Shown here piece after piece: positions 6,313-12,986 of a DNA stretch of 16,990 nucleotides (position 1 is its first letter; each line of letters opens with the position of its first letter). The stretch is from assembly GCA_050115795.1 (NCBI GenBank), contig JASFPT010000064.1, forward strand, positions 1-16,990, written 5' to 3'. A model generated the notes under the pieces. The model saw nothing but the letters and a program-made list of their open reading frames with translations, was not told the DNA's origin and searched no databases. Made by a program: the position numbers and the translations under genes. Origin of the DNA: JAIPEL01 sp050115795. GTDB lineage: Bacteria; Desulfobacterota; Desulfobacteria; Desulfobacterales; CAFBRK01.

Positions 6313-7339
6313 GGATGTACCGCTTCTTCAGGGCGAGAACCCGCGCCACGCTTTGCTCACCGGCCCGTCGGATCCGGTCCGAGGATCGGATCGCATCCAG
6401 GATCTGCTCGTGGGCGGCTTCGATGTTCGGACTCCGGTGGCAGATCAGGGCAAGGTCGACCCCGGCCGCCAACACCCGGGAGACCGCCGTGGGAAGATCG
6501 ATGTGCCGGCCGATGGCCCCCATATCCAGATCGTCCGTCAGGGTGACCCCGTCGTAGCCCAATTCGCCGCGCAGCAGGCGGTCGGCCACCGCTGCCGACA
6601 GACTGGCCGGCCAGTCCGGATCCAGCGCGGGGTATCGAACATGGGAGAACATGACCCCGGCGACGCCGCAATCGATGGCGGCCTTGAACGGAACCAGGTC
6701 GCTTCGGGTCAGCGCTTCGACGGGGGCGTCCAGGACCGGCATGTCGAGGTGGGAGTCGAGAGTGGTCCGACCGATGCCGGGAAAGTGCTTGGCCACGGCC
6801 ATCACCCCGTTGCGCTGCAGATGCCGAATCACAGCGGTTCCCAGGTGCGATACGCGCTGCGGATCCGCTCCGAAGGAGCGGTCGGCCATGATGCTGTCGA
6901 TCCCGGCCGGCGAAAGATCCAGAACCGGTGCCAGGTCCATGTTGATCCCCACCGAGAGAAGCTCCTTGGCGGTGGTGGCGGCAAACCGGACCGCATCGGC
7001 CTTACCGCCCATCTTTGCATTTCCTCCGAACTCGGTAAACGGCGCCCGAAGCCGAGCCACCGGCCCGCCCTCCTGGTCCACGGCAACGATCAGCGGCGGA
7101 AAGCCGCGGGCCCGGGCATGGGCCTGACAGGCGTCGGTCAGCCTTCGGATCTGGGCGGGGGATTCGACATTGCGGGAAAACAGAATGATGCCGGCAACGG
7201 CCAGGTCGCCGATCAACAGCGCCAGATCTTCGTTGAAGACGGTACCGTCGAAACCCACCATGAGCCGTTGACCGGCGAGTTGGCGGTCGGTCAAGCGGAT
7301 GGGTTGATGGGTTGATGGGTTGATGGGTTGATGGGCCAT
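6269..7339 (-). CDS. nagZ: Beta-N-acetylhexosaminidase NagZ (GH3)
   Basis: Removes terminal GlcNAc from GlcNAc-anhydroMurNAc peptides in cytoplasmic cell-wall recycling. The single-domain GH3 protein of 356 residues has FSRN (54-57) and VDQEGGPVARLR (87-98). KHFPGIGRTTLDSH (184-197) carries the NagZ-specific Asp-Ser-His loop (His197 the likely acid/base), and LTDDLDMGAI (267-276) holds the nucleophile Asp. The His often found after KHFPG is Ile here, a position known to vary. The start is uncertain: the ATG at 7339 has no Shine-Dalgarno, and residues 3-14 are translated from four copies of an 8-bp repeat. A TTG at residue 16 or the Met at 27 could be the true start. The last 14 residues are translated from another octamer array. 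It is convergent with tsaD and has no other recycling gene beside it. Confidence 0.9.
   Translation of the reverse strand: MAHQPINPSTHQPIRLTDRQLAGQRLMVGFDGTVFNEDLALLIGDLAVAGIILFSRNVESPAQIRRLTDACQAHARARGFPPLIVAVDQEGGPVARLRAPFTEFGGNAKMGGKADAVRFAATTAKELLSVGINMDLAPVLDLSPAGIDSIMADRSFGADPQRVSHLGTAVIRHLQRNGVMAVAKHFPGIGRTTLDSHLDMPVLDAPVEALTRSDLVPFKAAIDCGVAGVMFSHVRYPALDPDWPASLSAAVADRLLRGELGYDGVTLTDDLDMGAIGRHIDLPTAVSRVLAAGVDLALICHRSPNIEAAHEQILDAIRSSDRIRRAGEQSVARVLALKKRYIHAGWEAWRQRGREA
7301..7332. repeat. Four perfect 8-bp repeats at the nagZ 5' end
   Basis: GGGTTGAT is repeated four times exactly, with partial units on each side (7299-7335). Read on the minus strand the units are CCATCAAC in another phase. 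They lie within the presumed nagZ frame, where three octamers give an 8-residue period. The opposite orientation of the same kind of unit appears at 7785-7816, so the two arrays face each other across the structured block 7340-7776. Confidence 0.85.
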
Positions 7340-7414
7340 TTTAAATTTCGATAAACCTATAAAAGATCTTTTTTGAATGCCCGAAAAATGGTGGCTGTTA
7401 TAATCTTTTTTTAC

Positions 7415-7448
7415 GTTCATTTTCTTTGCTCGCCCAAAGAAAACGAAC
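7415..7448. repeat. Long hairpin upstream of nagZ
   Basis: TTTTCTTTG (7420-7428) pairs perfectly with CAAAGAAAA (7435-7443) around the loop CTCGCC. The stem continues past one A/C mismatch with GTTC (7415-7418) and GAAC (7445-7448), giving 13 pairs. It forms the left end of a heavily structured non-coding block. A short perfect palindrome, AAAAGATCTTTT, lies at 7361-7372. Confidence 0.7.
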
Positions 7449-7467
7449 CAAAAGAAAGGGCGCCCTA

Positions 7468-7594
7468 CGTCCCGCTTCTCCCTGCGCTTCTCGATCCGGA
7501 CAGGCCCTTCAAGAACTCGGCCCCCAAGGGACGGGGGCCTCAAACAGCTTGAAGGGCTTATCCGTCCGGCTCTTGTGATGCTCGGCGCGGGACG
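7468..7594. repeat. Nested inverted-repeat (cruciform or structured RNA) element
   Basis: Four perfect stems are nested one inside another. CGTCCCGC (7468-7475) pairs with GCGGGACG (7587-7594). Inside it CCGGAC (7496-7501) pairs with GTCCGG (7564-7569). Next, GCCCTTCAAG (7504-7513) pairs with CTTGAAGGGC (7548-7557). Innermost, GGCCCCC (7519-7525) pairs with GGGGGCC (7533-7539) around a 7-nt loop. Neither strand offers a credible protein. GGGAA/TTCCC (7597-7611) and a T-rich run at 7621-7627 follow on the plus strand. It could be a mobile palindromic element or a structured RNA gene; no promoter was recognised for it. Confidence 0.7.
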
Positions 7595-7631
7595 ATGGGA
7601 AAAGTCTTCCCCTGGCGGTGTTTTTTTATTG

Positions 7632-7714
7632 CTTTCGGGCTTTCGAGGATGAATGAATCCCGAAAGTTGAGTTCTAAGAAAAACCTTGAACGCCCCCGGC
7701 AGCAAGCTGCGGGG
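7632..7714. repeat. Two further hairpins between the nested element and the terminator
   Basis: CTTTCGGG (7632-7639) pairs with CCCGAAAG (7659-7666) around a 19-nt loop. CCCC-g-GCAGC (7694-7703) pairs with GCTGCGGGG (7706-7714) around a 2-nt loop with one bulged G. They continue the series of inverted repeats that fills 7340-7776. No coding region was found in this roughly 500-bp gap. Confidence 0.55.
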
Positions 7715-7741
7715 AATGCGCTCGCTGGTTCGGTTCACAAG

Positions 7742-7776
7742 AAAAGGGGGAGCGCCGCCGGCGCTCCCCCTTTTTT
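7742..7776. terminator. Strong bidirectional Rho-independent terminator downstream of aceA
   Basis: AAAAGGGGGAGCGCC (7742-7756) and GGCGCTCCCCCTTTT (7760-7774) form a perfect 15-bp stem with a 3-nt loop, followed by two more T on the plus strand and TTTTC on the minus strand. It lies 64 nt past the aceA stop on the minus strand and should isolate aceA from nagZ. Confidence 0.85.
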
Positions 7777-7784
7777 GCACAACC

Positions 7785-7816
7785 CACTTGACCAATCAAC
7801 GATTTAACCATTCAAC
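7785..7816. repeat. Degenerate octamer array downstream of aceA
   Basis: Four 8-bp units, CACTTGAC, CAATCAAC, GATTTAAC and CATTCAAC, keep strict 8-nt phase. The unit GATTTAAC recurs exactly at 9267-9274. Units are inverted relative to those at 7301-7332. Confidence 0.65.
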
Positions 7817-7839
7817 CCGATAAAATTACGCCAGCCATT

Positions 7840-9183
7840 TTATTTGAACTGCTCCTCCTCCGTGGAGCCTTTCATTGCGGCGGTCGAGCTTTTTCCGGTG
7901 GTGACTGCCTCCATCAGGCGGTCGAAATAGCCGGCACCCACGAATTTCTGGTGCGTGATGGCCATGTACCCCTTGTCTTTGCCGCCGGCGAATTCCTCCT
8001 GCTGAAACTCGGCATAGGCGAGCATCCCTTCGTCCCGGTAGCTGCGGGCCAGGTTGAACATGCCCAGGTTCAGGGCGTGAAAGCCGGCCAGGGTGACGAA
8101 CTGAAACTTGTAGCCCATCTCCGCCAGCTCTTCCTGAAACCTGCGGATGGCGGCGTCGTCCAGGTGCGCCTTCCAGTTGAAGGACGGCGAGCAGTTGTAG
8201 CTGAGCAGCTTGTCCGGATACTGGGCCCGAATCCCTTCGGCAAACCTCCTTGCCTGCTCCAGGTCCGGTTTGGAGGTCTCGCACCAGACCATGTCGGCAT
8301 ACGGCGCGTAGGCCAGGCCCCGGGCGATGGCGGTGTCCACACCGTTTTTTATGTAGAAAAAGCCTTCGGAGGTCCGCTCCGCCCCGGTGATAAACGGGCG
8401 GTCGCGCTCGTCGATGTCGCTGGTCAGCAGCCGTGCGTCTTCGGCATCGGTGCGGGCGACGAGCAGCGTCGGCACCCCGCAGACATCGGCGGACAACCGG
8501 GCTGCGATGAGCTTTGCGATGAACTCGCTGGTGGGCACCAGGACCTTGCCCCCCATGTGCCCGCACTTTTTGGCCGAAGCCAGCTGGTCCTCGAAATGGA
8601 CGCCGGCGGCGCCGGCTTCGATCATCTGTTTCATCAGCTCATAGGCGTTGAGGGGGCCCCCGAAACCGGCTTCGGCGTCCGCCACGATCGGCGCAAACCA
8701 ATACGGGCCGCCCTTTCGGCCGTCGAGCACCTGGATCTGGTCCGCCCGCCGGAGGGCGTTGTTGATCCGGCGAACCACCATGGGAACGCTGTTGGACGGA
8801 TACAGGCTCTGGTCCGGATACATCTCCCCGGCCAGGTTGGCATCCGCCGCCACCTGCCATCCGCTCAGGTAGATGGCCTTGAGGCCGGCCTCCACCTGCT
8901 GGACCGCCTGGTTTCCCGTCAGCGCTCCTAAAGCAGCGATGTAGGGTTCGCTTTTGAGCAGGTTCCACAGGCGCTTGGCGCCGGCCCGGGCGAAGGTGTA
9001 CTCGATCTTGAGGGTCCCCCTGAGCTTGAGCACCTCCTCGGGCGTGTAGGGGCGGACGACCCCGCGCCAACGGTCGTCGTTCTCCCACTCCTGGCGCATC
9101 TCCTCTGCCTCGTCCCGGTCGATTTCGTGGCACTCCATCCTTTTGCAAAATTCCCGGGCCCGCTCCTCAAATGATTTTGCCAT
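7840..9183 (-). CDS. aceA: Isocitrate lyase
   Basis: Cleaves isocitrate to succinate and glyoxylate, the first step of the glyoxylate bypass. The 447 residues are close to the 434 of the E. coli enzyme. Visible features are SGWQVAAD (107-114) and YPDQSLYP (122-129), then DAEAGFGG (169-176). The catalytic loop KKCGHMGGKVLVPT is at 205-218, with the essential Cys207. The substrate-binding NCSPSFNWK is at 330-338. The ATG at 9183 was preferred to a GTG 15 nt upstream because homologues align from MAKSFEE and GGGGAG lies 7 nt before it. It follows aceB on the same strand after 119 bp, probably as one transcript, and ends before a strong terminator. It competes with icd (15754-16980) for isocitrate. 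Confidence 0.97.
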   Translation of the reverse strand: MAKSFEERAREFCKRMECHEIDRDEAEEMRQEWENDDRWRGVVRPYTPEEVLKLRGTLKIEYTFARAGAKRLWNLLKSEPYIAALGALTGNQAVQQVEAGLKAIYLSGWQVAADANLAGEMYPDQSLYPSNSVPMVVRRINNALRRADQIQVLDGRKGGPYWFAPIVADAEAGFGGPLNAYELMKQMIEAGAAGVHFEDQLASAKKCGHMGGKVLVPTSEFIAKLIAARLSADVCGVPTLLVARTDAEDARLLTSDIDERDRPFITGAERTSEGFFYIKNGVDTAIARGLAYAPYADMVWCETSKPDLEQARRFAEGIRAQYPDKLLSYNCSPSFNWKAHLDDAAIRRFQEELAEMGYKFQFVTLAGFHALNLGMFNLARSYRDEGMLAYAEFQQEEFAGGKDKGYMAITHQKFVGAGYFDRLMEAVTTGKSSTAAMKGSTEEEQFK

Positions 9184-9216
9184 GCTCCCTCTCCCCATTT
9201 TTATGTTCTGCGTTTT

Positions 9217-9290
9217 GCCTTTTTCAGCAAGGTTGATTGGTCAATGAAATGGCAAAAAGGCTTTCCGATTTAACAATTCGACCCATCAAC
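9217..9290. repeat. Inverted octamer units and hairpin in the aceB-aceA gap
   Basis: GCCTTTTT (9217-9224) pairs with AAAAAGGC (9254-9261). Around it lie 8-bp units GGTTGATT and GGTCAATG (9231-9246) and, in the opposite sense, GATTTAAC, AATTCGAC and CCATCAAC (9267-9290). The unit type matches the arrays at 7301-7332 and 7785-7816. On the minus strand the hairpin could modulate read-through from aceB into aceA, but there is no clear T-run terminator. Confidence 0.5.
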
Positions 9291-9302
9291 CGTTTTTAAA
9301 AG

Positions 9303-10901
9303 TCAAGGCAGATGTTCGTATGCCCGAAGCGTCAGAAACTCCTCCAGCTCCGGGTTGGCGATGATCTCGCTGAAAAGACCGGCCGCCTTTTCGAAGTTTC
9401 CCTTGCCGAAGGCGTCGCCGCCCACCGCGGTCCGAATCTTCTCCAGTTCCTCGGAAAGGACGCTCCGGACCAGCTCCATGGTCACCTTCCGACCGTCGTC
9501 GAGCACGCCGCGGTCGTTGTGGACCCACTGCCAGACCTGGGTTCTGGAGATCTCTGCGGTGGCGGCGTCTTCCATGAGGTGGTTGATGGGCACACATCCG
9601 TTTCCGCTAAGCCAGTGGGCCATGTACTGGATGCCGACGCCGATGTTGGTCCGAAGGCCTTCTTCGGTGATCGTTCCGGCGGGAAGCTTGAGAAGGTCTT
9701 TTGCGTCGACCGTCACATCCTCCCTCAGCCGGCCCACCTGGTTGGGCTCCGGCATCGCCTTGTCGAATTCGTCTTTTGCCACAGCCACCAGTCCCGGGTG
9801 TGCGACCCAGGTGCCGTCATGGCCGTCTCCGGCTTCCCGCTTCTTGTCCTGCCGTACCTTTTCCAGAGCTGCGGTGTTGCGATCCGGATCGTTCTTGATC
9901 GGGATCTGGGCCGCCATTCCGCCGATGGCATGAGCCCCCCGTCGATGGCAGGTGCGGATGGCCAGCAGCGAATAGGAATGCATGCAGTGGCGGGTCATGG
10001 TGATCTGGGCGCGGTCGGGAAAGATATAGCCCGGCACGTTTTTGAACCGTTTGATGAAGCTGAAGATGTAATCCCACCGCCCGCAGTTGAGACCGACGAT
10101 GTGGTCCCGCAGTTCGTAGAGGATCTCGTCCATTTGGAAGGCGGCCGGAAGCGTTTCGATCAGTACGGTGGCTTTAATGGTCCCCCGGTCGATGCCGAGC
10201 AGATCCTGGGCCTTGTTGAACACATCATTCCAGAGCCGGGCTTCGCGGTAGTGCTCCAGCTTCGGAAGATAAAAATAGGGGCCTGTGCCCCTGTCCAACA
10301 GGTTTTTCGCATTGTGGAAAAAGTAGAGACCGAAATCGAAGAGGCTGGCCGACACCGGCCGCCCGCCGACAAGGACGTGTTTTTCCAAAAGATGCCAGCC
10401 CCGCGGCCGAACGATCAGGGTGGCGGTCTTCTCGTCGAGCCGGTAGGACTTGCCCTCCGGCGCGGCAAAAGAGATGGTCCGGTTGACGGCGTCGACCAGG
10501 TTGATCTGTCCCTGGATCGTTGCTTCCCATGTCGGGGAGTGAGCATCTTCAAAATCCGCCATAAAGGCGCTGGCCCCGGAGTTCAGGGCATTGATGACCA
10601 TCTTGCGGTCCACCGGACCGGTGATCTCCACCCGTCGGTCCCGCAGGTCTTCGGGCACGGATGCAATCTTCCAGTCTTTTTCGCGGATTTCACGGGTTTC
10701 GGGCAGAAAATCGAGGAGCCGGCCGTTGTCGATGGCCTCCTGCACCTTTTTCCGCTCGAAAAAAAGCGCGCGGCGGGCGTCTTCGAAGGAGCGGGAAAGC
10801 GAGGCCACGAAATCGAGGGCTTCGGGCGTCAGGATTCGCGAAAATTCTTCGGGGACCGATGCAGTCACTTCAATACCGGGAGCCGAAAGATCGGGTTCCA
10901 T
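9303..10901 (-). CDS. aceB: Malate synthase A
   Basis: Condenses glyoxylate with acetyl-CoA to malate, the second enzyme of the bypass. The 532 residues fit the A isoform (about 530), not the 720-residue G form. MADFEDAHSPTW (114-125) is a family hallmark. LIVRPRGWHL (162-171) carries the catalytic arginine. IETLPAAFQMDEI (248-260) includes metal ligand Glu249, and GRWDYIFS (274-281) has Asp277. MEDAATAEISRTQVWQW (443-459) contains the catalytic Asp. The ATG at 10901 is preceded by a perfect AAGGAGGT (plus-strand 10909-10916, 7 nt away), the best ribosome-binding site in the window. It is transcribed away from aceK and is first of an aceB-aceA pair. Confidence 0.98.
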   Translation of the reverse strand: MEPDLSAPGIEVTASVPEEFSRILTPEALDFVASLSRSFEDARRALFFERKKVQEAIDNGRLLDFLPETREIREKDWKIASVPEDLRDRRVEITGPVDRKMVINALNSGASAFMADFEDAHSPTWEATIQGQINLVDAVNRTISFAAPEGKSYRLDEKTATLIVRPRGWHLLEKHVLVGGRPVSASLFDFGLYFFHNAKNLLDRGTGPYFYLPKLEHYREARLWNDVFNKAQDLLGIDRGTIKATVLIETLPAAFQMDEILYELRDHIVGLNCGRWDYIFSFIKRFKNVPGYIFPDRAQITMTRHCMHSYSLLAIRTCHRRGAHAIGGMAAQIPIKNDPDRNTAALEKVRQDKKREAGDGHDGTWVAHPGLVAVAKDEFDKAMPEPNQVGRLREDVTVDAKDLLKLPAGTITEEGLRTNIGVGIQYMAHWLSGNGCVPINHLMEDAATAEISRTQVWQWVHNDRGVLDDGRKVTMELVRSVLSEELEKIRTAVGGDAFGKGNFEKAAGLFSEIIANPELEEFLTLRAYEHLP

Positions 10902-10994
10902 GATCGGTACCTCCTTGGATGTGAGCGGGTTGGCACCGGACCGATATCGGGAGCAAAACGGCGGAGGGGAAAGGGGACCCGGCGCAGATGGCTA

Positions 10995-11023
10995 ACCCTA
11001 AGAACCGTCGGTTTCCGTGTCAA
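10995..11023 (-). promoter_or_regulatory. Sigma70-like promoter for aceBA, with palindromes nearby
   Basis: On the minus strand TTGACA (11023-11018) and TAGGGT (11000-10995) are 17 bp apart. The -35 is perfect and the -10 is weak (3 of 6), as in many regulated promoters. The spacer contains the 11-bp palindrome AACCG-T-CGGTT (11003-11013). The leader contains a perfect 10-bp palindrome, CCGATATCGG (10941-10950). Either could be an operator; no known regulator site is recognised. Confidence 0.5.
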
Positions 11024-11043
11024 GACGCCCGGCGGTCCGCGGC

Positions 11044-11072
11044 TTGACGCCCCACAGAGGCTTGCCTATACT
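11044..11072 (+). promoter_or_regulatory. Sigma70-like promoter for aceK
   Basis: TTGACG (11044-11049) and TATACT (11067-11072) are separated by 17 bp, each 5 of 6 to consensus. Transcription would start near 11079, leaving a leader of about 38 nt. It diverges from the aceB promoter 21 bp away, so polymerase or a shared regulator could couple the two. Confidence 0.7.
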
Positions 11073-11116
11073 GGATGTTGGATAGAAAGCGGAAATCCTA
11101 GCAAATCGGAAGGAAA

Positions 11117-12922
11117 ATGATTTTGGACGCCCTTGTCGAAAAAACCGAAGCTCACCTAGTGGGGCAGATCGCCCGGGGCTATCTCTCCTTCCGGGAGGCA
11201 TTTGACGAGATCACCCGGCGCGCACCGGACCGCTTCCGCAAGAAAGACTGGGCCGGTGCGCACCAGGACGTGGTGGATCGGATCGAGATCTACAAGCAGA
11301 AGGTGGATCGGTGCGTTTCAACCCTTCAGGGCTGGCGCGAGAATGAACCGAGGCCGCCTTCCGTCGAGGCCGCAGTCAAAGACGCCTTCCTGCGCCGAAT
11401 CGAAACCCGCCCCGATACCGAACTGGCCAAAACCTTTTTCAATTCGGTGATCCGCCGGGTCCTTTCCACCGTCGGGGTGAACCCCGATGCCGAGTTCGTG
11501 GATGAAGACTTCGGCGTTCTCGGGGGAAGCCGTGAGAGCTGTGAGGTGTGCAGCAGCTTCCCGGCTCGCGAAACCATCGGTGAAACGCTCCGAAACCTGC
11601 TGGAAAGCTACCGGGAAGAGCTCCGGTTTTCCGACCTCGACTGCGACGTGGAGCTGACCTCGGCGGTCGTCAACACCCGTGTATCGACCATGGCCGGCCG
11701 CTGCCGCTTCCTGGGCATCGAGGCCCTGAGCCCGGTTTTTTATCAGAACCAGGCGGCCTACATCATCGGCACGATCCTGCTCGACAAGGGGTCGGTCCCG
11801 CTTGTGCTGGCGGTGGCGCACGACAAACGCGGCGTGTACGTCGATGCCGTGCTGATGAGCGAGGTGGAGGTGAGCATCCTGCTCAGCTTCACCCGCTCCT
11901 ACTTCCGGGTTCTGGCCGATGACCCCCGGCGCATTGTACGCTTTCTCAAAGGGATCCTCCCGGCAAAACCGATCTCGGAGCTGTACACCGCCATCGGGTT
12001 CCACAAGCACGGAAAGGCTGAGCTGTTTCGTGAACTCCAGCGCCACCTGAACCAGACCACCGAGAAATTCCACGTCGCCCTCGGGGAGAGAGGAATGGTC
12101 ATGGCGGTGTTCACCATGCCGTCCTTTGATGTGGTCTTCAAGGTCATCCGGGACCATTTCGACTACCCCAAGACAACCAACGCCAGGAAGGTGATGGACA
12201 AATACGGCCTGGTCTTCCGCCACGACCGGGCCGGCCGGCTCGTGGAAGCCCAGGAGTTCGAGCACCTCGCCGTCGACCGCCGACGCTTCACCGACAACCT
12301 GCTCGCCTATCTGGGGCGCCACGCGCGAAGAAACGTGCACATCGAATCCGAATCGGTGGTCCTCCGTCACGTCTACACCGAAAGGCAGATCATTCCGCTC
12401 GACGTCTACCTGCAGCAGGCCGAGGCCGGGGCCGCCCGTGAGGCGGTCCGTGACTACGGGCGCGCCATCAAGGAACTTGCCTTTACCAACATCTTCCCCG
12501 GGGACCTGTTTATGAAAAACTTCGGGGTGACCCGTCACGGCCGGGTCGTCTTCTACGACTACGACGAGCTGTGCCTGATCACCGAGTGCCGCTTCCGCCG
12601 CATTCCCGAAGCCCGCGAACCGGAAAGCGAAATGGCTTCCACCCCCTGGTTTTTCGTGGACGAAAACGACGTATTCCCCGAAGAGTTTCCTTCCTTTTTG
12701 GGCCTGCCCGGAGACCTGATGGCCGTCTTTGAAAAGGAGCACGGCGAACTGTTCAGCGTCGAGTTCTGGCTGCAGGTCCAGTCCGATCTAAAAGCGGGAA
12801 AACACATCAGCCTCTTTCCTTATGCCCGGTCGAGCCGCCTGCCGCGCTTCCCCGGCAAGCGCCCCTGCACCCCGCCGGGGAGAAAACGCTCTCACGGTGC
12901 GAGCGGGGGTCGGCCAGCATAG
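11117..12922 (+). CDS. aceK: Isocitrate dehydrogenase kinase/phosphatase
   Basis: Bifunctional enzyme that inactivates Icd by serine phosphorylation and reverses it, setting flux between the TCA cycle and glyoxylate bypass. The 601 residues compare with 578 in E. coli. Similarity runs throughout: TFFNSVIRRVL (106-116) and PVFYQNQAAYIIG (206-218). The nucleotide-binding loop ALGERGM is at 321-327 and Lys342 lies in VFKVIRD. The active-site Asp370 is in RHDRAGR. PGDLFMKNFGVTRHG (461-475) and VVFYDYDE (477-484) hold the metal-binding Asn and Asp residues. DVFPEEF is at 518-524. The last 30 or so residues are Arg/Pro/Gly-rich and unlike E. coli AceK, perhaps a late frameshift or an added tail. 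The ATG at 11117 follows GGAAGG at short spacing. Divergent from aceBA rather than downstream as in enterobacteria. Confidence 0.97.
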   Translation: MILDALVEKTEAHLVGQIARGYLSFREAFDEITRRAPDRFRKKDWAGAHQDVVDRIEIYKQKVDRCVSTLQGWRENEPRPPSVEAAVKDAFLRRIETRPDTELAKTFFNSVIRRVLSTVGVNPDAEFVDEDFGVLGGSRESCEVCSSFPARETIGETLRNLLESYREELRFSDLDCDVELTSAVVNTRVSTMAGRCRFLGIEALSPVFYQNQAAYIIGTILLDKGSVPLVLAVAHDKRGVYVDAVLMSEVEVSILLSFTRSYFRVLADDPRRIVRFLKGILPAKPISELYTAIGFHKHGKAELFRELQRHLNQTTEKFHVALGERGMVMAVFTMPSFDVVFKVIRDHFDYPKTTNARKVMDKYGLVFRHDRAGRLVEAQEFEHLAVDRRRFTDNLLAYLGRHARRNVHIESESVVLRHVYTERQIIPLDVYLQQAEAGAAREAVRDYGRAIKELAFTNIFPGDLFMKNFGVTRHGRVVFYDYDELCLITECRFRRIPEAREPESEMASTPWFFVDENDVFPEEFPSFLGLPGDLMAVFEKEHGELFSVEFWLQVQSDLKAGKHISLFPYARSSRLPRFPGKRPCTPPGRKRSHGASGGRPA

Positions 12923-12985
12923 CCGATCGCCGACGAGTCGCGTCCAAACGGCAGCCCCGCTGTGAAAACGCTGCCGCAGATCGGC
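12922..12985. terminator. Three-way-junction-like structure between convergent aceK and mltG
   Basis: GCCGATC (12922-12928) pairs with GATCGGC (12979-12985) and encloses two hairpins: CGAC-GA-GTCG (12931-12940) and CGGCAGC (12949-12955) with GCTGCCG (12970-12976). Together they fill the whole 64-bp gap. No T-run follows on either side, so intrinsic termination is uncertain, but the position between two 3' ends suits a bidirectional transcript end. Confidence 0.4.
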
Positions 12986-12986
12986 G

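Noticed and set aside
7361..7372. AAAAGATCTTTT as an operator for nagZ
   Set aside because: A short AT-rich palindrome of this kind is expected by chance in an AT-rich leader, and no promoter could be placed around it.
7340..7795. Extension of NagZ by 152 residues upstream
   Set aside because: The extra sequence translates a terminator stem, nested inverted repeats and the AT-rich leader; NagZ homologues do not have it.
9312..11120. A 602-codon open frame on the plus strand opposite aceB
   Set aside because: It is the mirror of a GC-rich gene; its translation is His/Gly/Asp/Val-rich with no domain, while the opposite strand is unmistakable malate synthase with a perfect ribosome-binding site.
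11318..12742. A 474-codon open frame antisense to aceK
   Set aside because: Same codon-mirror effect; no recognisable motif, and aceK is firmly identified on the plus strand.
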